Below, piece after piece: positions 62,914-64,000 of a stretch of DNA of 64,000 bases. The stretch covers positions 3,100,001 to 3,164,000 of the forward strand of contig NZ_CBDDIE010000003.1 of the NCBI RefSeq assembly GCF_965228805.1, written 5' to 3'. The stretch is from JASBTN01 sp965228805. GTDB lineage: Bacteria; Pseudomonadota; Alphaproteobacteria; Rhodobacterales; Rhodobacteraceae. The position numbers were made by a program, and so were the translations under genes. The notes under the pieces were generated by a model that was not told the origin of the DNA, searched no databases, and was given only the letters and a program-made list of their open reading frames with translations. How positions within the stretch are numbered: the first letter of the stretch is position 1; each line of letters starts with the position of its first letter.

Positions 62914-64000
62914 ATGGCCGCACAGAATTTCGACACCATCGTCATCGGGGCGGGCCCCGGAGGTTACGTTGCCGCGATCCGCGCCGCCCAGCTGGGCCAG
63001 AAGGTCGCCATCGTCGAACGCGAGAACCTGGGTGGCATCTGCCTGAACTGGGGCTGTATCCCGACCAAGGCGCTGTTGCGCTCGGCCGAGGTCTTCCACC
63101 TGATGCACCGCGCCGCTGAGTTTGGCCTGAAAGCCGACAACCTCGGCTATGACCTGGACGCCGTGGTGAAACGCTCGCGCGGGGTGGCGAAACAGCTGTC
63201 CTCCGGCGTCGCCCACCTGATGAAGAAGAACAAGATCACCGTGGTCATGGGATCGGCCTCCATCCCCGCCAAGGGCAAGGTGCGCGTCGAAGGCGACAAG
63301 GGCACCGAGGATCTGACGGCCAAGAACATTATCCTCGCCACCGGCGCCCGTGCCCGTGAACTGCCGGGTCTGGAGGCCGACGGCGACCTGGTCTGGACCT
63401 ACCGCCACGCGCTGAACCCGCCGCGCATGCCGAAGAAGCTTCTGGTCATCGGCTCCGGTGCTATCGGCATCGAATTTGCCAGCTTCTTCAACACCCTGGG
63501 CGCCGACGTGACCGTGGTCGAAGTGATGGACCGCGTGCTGCCCGTCGAGGACGCCGAGATCTCCGCCTTCGCCAAGAAGGCCTTCGTCAAACAGGGCCTG
63601 AAGATCATGGAAAAAGCCATGGTCAAGCAGCTTGACCGCGCGAAAGGCGAGGTTACCGCGCATATCGAGGTCGGCGGCAAGCTCGAGAAACAGAAGTTCG
63701 ACACGGTGATCTCCGCCGTCGGCATCGTCGGCAATGTCGAAGGGCTGGGCCTCGAGGAACTGGGCGTCAAGATCGACCGCACCCATGTGATCACCGACGA
63801 ATTCTGCCGCACCGGTGTCGACGGGCTCTATGCCATCGGCGACATCGCCGGCGCGCCCTGGCTGGCGCACAAGGCCAGCCACGAAGGCGTCATGGTGGCC
63901 GAACTGATCGCCGGGCTGCATGCCCACCCGGTGAAACCCGAAAGCATCGCGGGTTGCACCTATTGCCACCCGCAGGTCGCCTCGGTCGGCTATACCGAAG
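62914..64000 (+). CDS. lpdA: Dihydrolipoyl dehydrogenase, partial (cut by the window edge)
   Basis: At least 362 codons visible from the ATG at 62914 (GAGGAG upstream); the 3' end lies past 64000. It starts AAQNFDTIVIGAGPGGYVAAIRAAQLGQKVAIVE, then the redox disulfide GGICLNWGCIPTKALL, GSGAIGIEFASFFNTLG for NAD and YAIGDIAG for FAD. It reoxidises dihydrolipoamide of 2-oxoacid dehydrogenases or the glycine cleavage system. No odhA/odhB or pdh gene lies to its left; these may be elsewhere. Confidence 0.95.
   Translation, partial: MAAQNFDTIVIGAGPGGYVAAIRAAQLGQKVAIVERENLGGICLNWGCIPTKALLRSAEVFHLMHRAAEFGLKADNLGYDLDAVVKRSRGVAKQLSSGVAHLMKKNKITVVMGSASIPAKGKVRVEGDKGTEDLTAKNIILATGARARELPGLEADGDLVWTYRHALNPPRMPKKLLVIGSGAIGIEFASFFNTLGADVTVVEVMDRVLPVEDAEISAFAKKAFVKQGLKIMEKAMVKQLDRAKGEVTAHIEVGGKLEKQKFDTVISAVGIVGNVEGLGLEELGVKIDRTHVITDEFCRTGVDGLYAIGDIAGAPWLAHKASHEGVMVAELIAGLHAHPVKPESIAGCTYCHPQVASVGYTE

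Overview
The window looks like chromosome from a GC-rich alphaproteobacterium, most likely Rhodobacteraceae (Roseobacter group). The indications are gene content typical of that group (corrinoid/C1 cluster, Ppx-RlmE pair, DUF3572, DUF1992, a che operon with CheD, aglEFGAK sugar cluster), very high GC third positions, dense ATGA-coupled operons, and an RF2 gene without the programmed frameshift. This is inferred from content only; no search was run.

Layout, left to right. 1-2.6 kb: an EF-hand secreted protein, then an ECF sigma factor with a small membrane protein (possible anti-sigma) and a periplasmic metal-sensor-like protein. 2.7-4.4 kb: a PleD-type diguanylate cyclase whose first receiver has lost its phosphoacceptor Asp, and DUF3572. 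4.4-8.1 kb: the most distinctive locus, a MarR regulator and a 1063-residue cytosolic reductive dehalogenase fused to its own flavin/NAD/2Fe-2S reductase, under two 13-bp operator-like repeats that overlap the predicted promoter. 8.2-13 kb: a SYLF lipoprotein, a thioesterase, an acyltransferase broken by two -1 shifts, tRNA-Gly(CCC), and a DUF2235 hydrolase broken by one stop codon; this looks like a decaying accessory patch beside a tRNA. 13-21 kb: a corrinoid/one-carbon module (RACo-type activator, methyl-THF:corrinoid methyltransferase, MTHFR-like protein, small 'virulence factor' protein), interrupted by an RTX calcium-binding protein, a cytochrome P460-like protein and small secreted proteins. 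21-27 kb: sulfotransferase, Ppx/GppA, RlmE, NnrU, and the kbl-tdh threonine degradation pair. 27.5-37.3 kb: a complete chemotaxis cluster in two convergent arms (MCP-cheB-cheD; STAS-cheY-cheA-cheW-cheR-cheY-unknown). 37.4-47.3 kb: an alpha-glucoside/disaccharide use locus, with a LacI regulator, GH1 and glucokinase divergent from aglEFGAK and LacI-type palindromes at both promoters. 47.4-64 kb: mostly housekeeping genes (prfB, DUF1992, DUF2189, bactofilin plus M23 peptidase, DUF455, Bcp, AsmA-like protein, queA, di-haem cytochrome c, MFS, DUF924, FAD monooxygenase, and lpdA cut by the window edge).

How parts work together. The dehalogenase and the RACo/methyltransferase module both depend on corrinoid, though nothing proves they are linked. 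The methyltransferase and RACo proteins share an unusual Gly/Arg-rich C-terminal tail. The sugar locus is a self-contained circuit: uptake (AglEFG-K), hydrolysis (GH13, GH1), phosphorylation (Glk) and LacI control. The chemotaxis operon carries everything needed for adaptation and phosphorelay, apart from flagellar genes.
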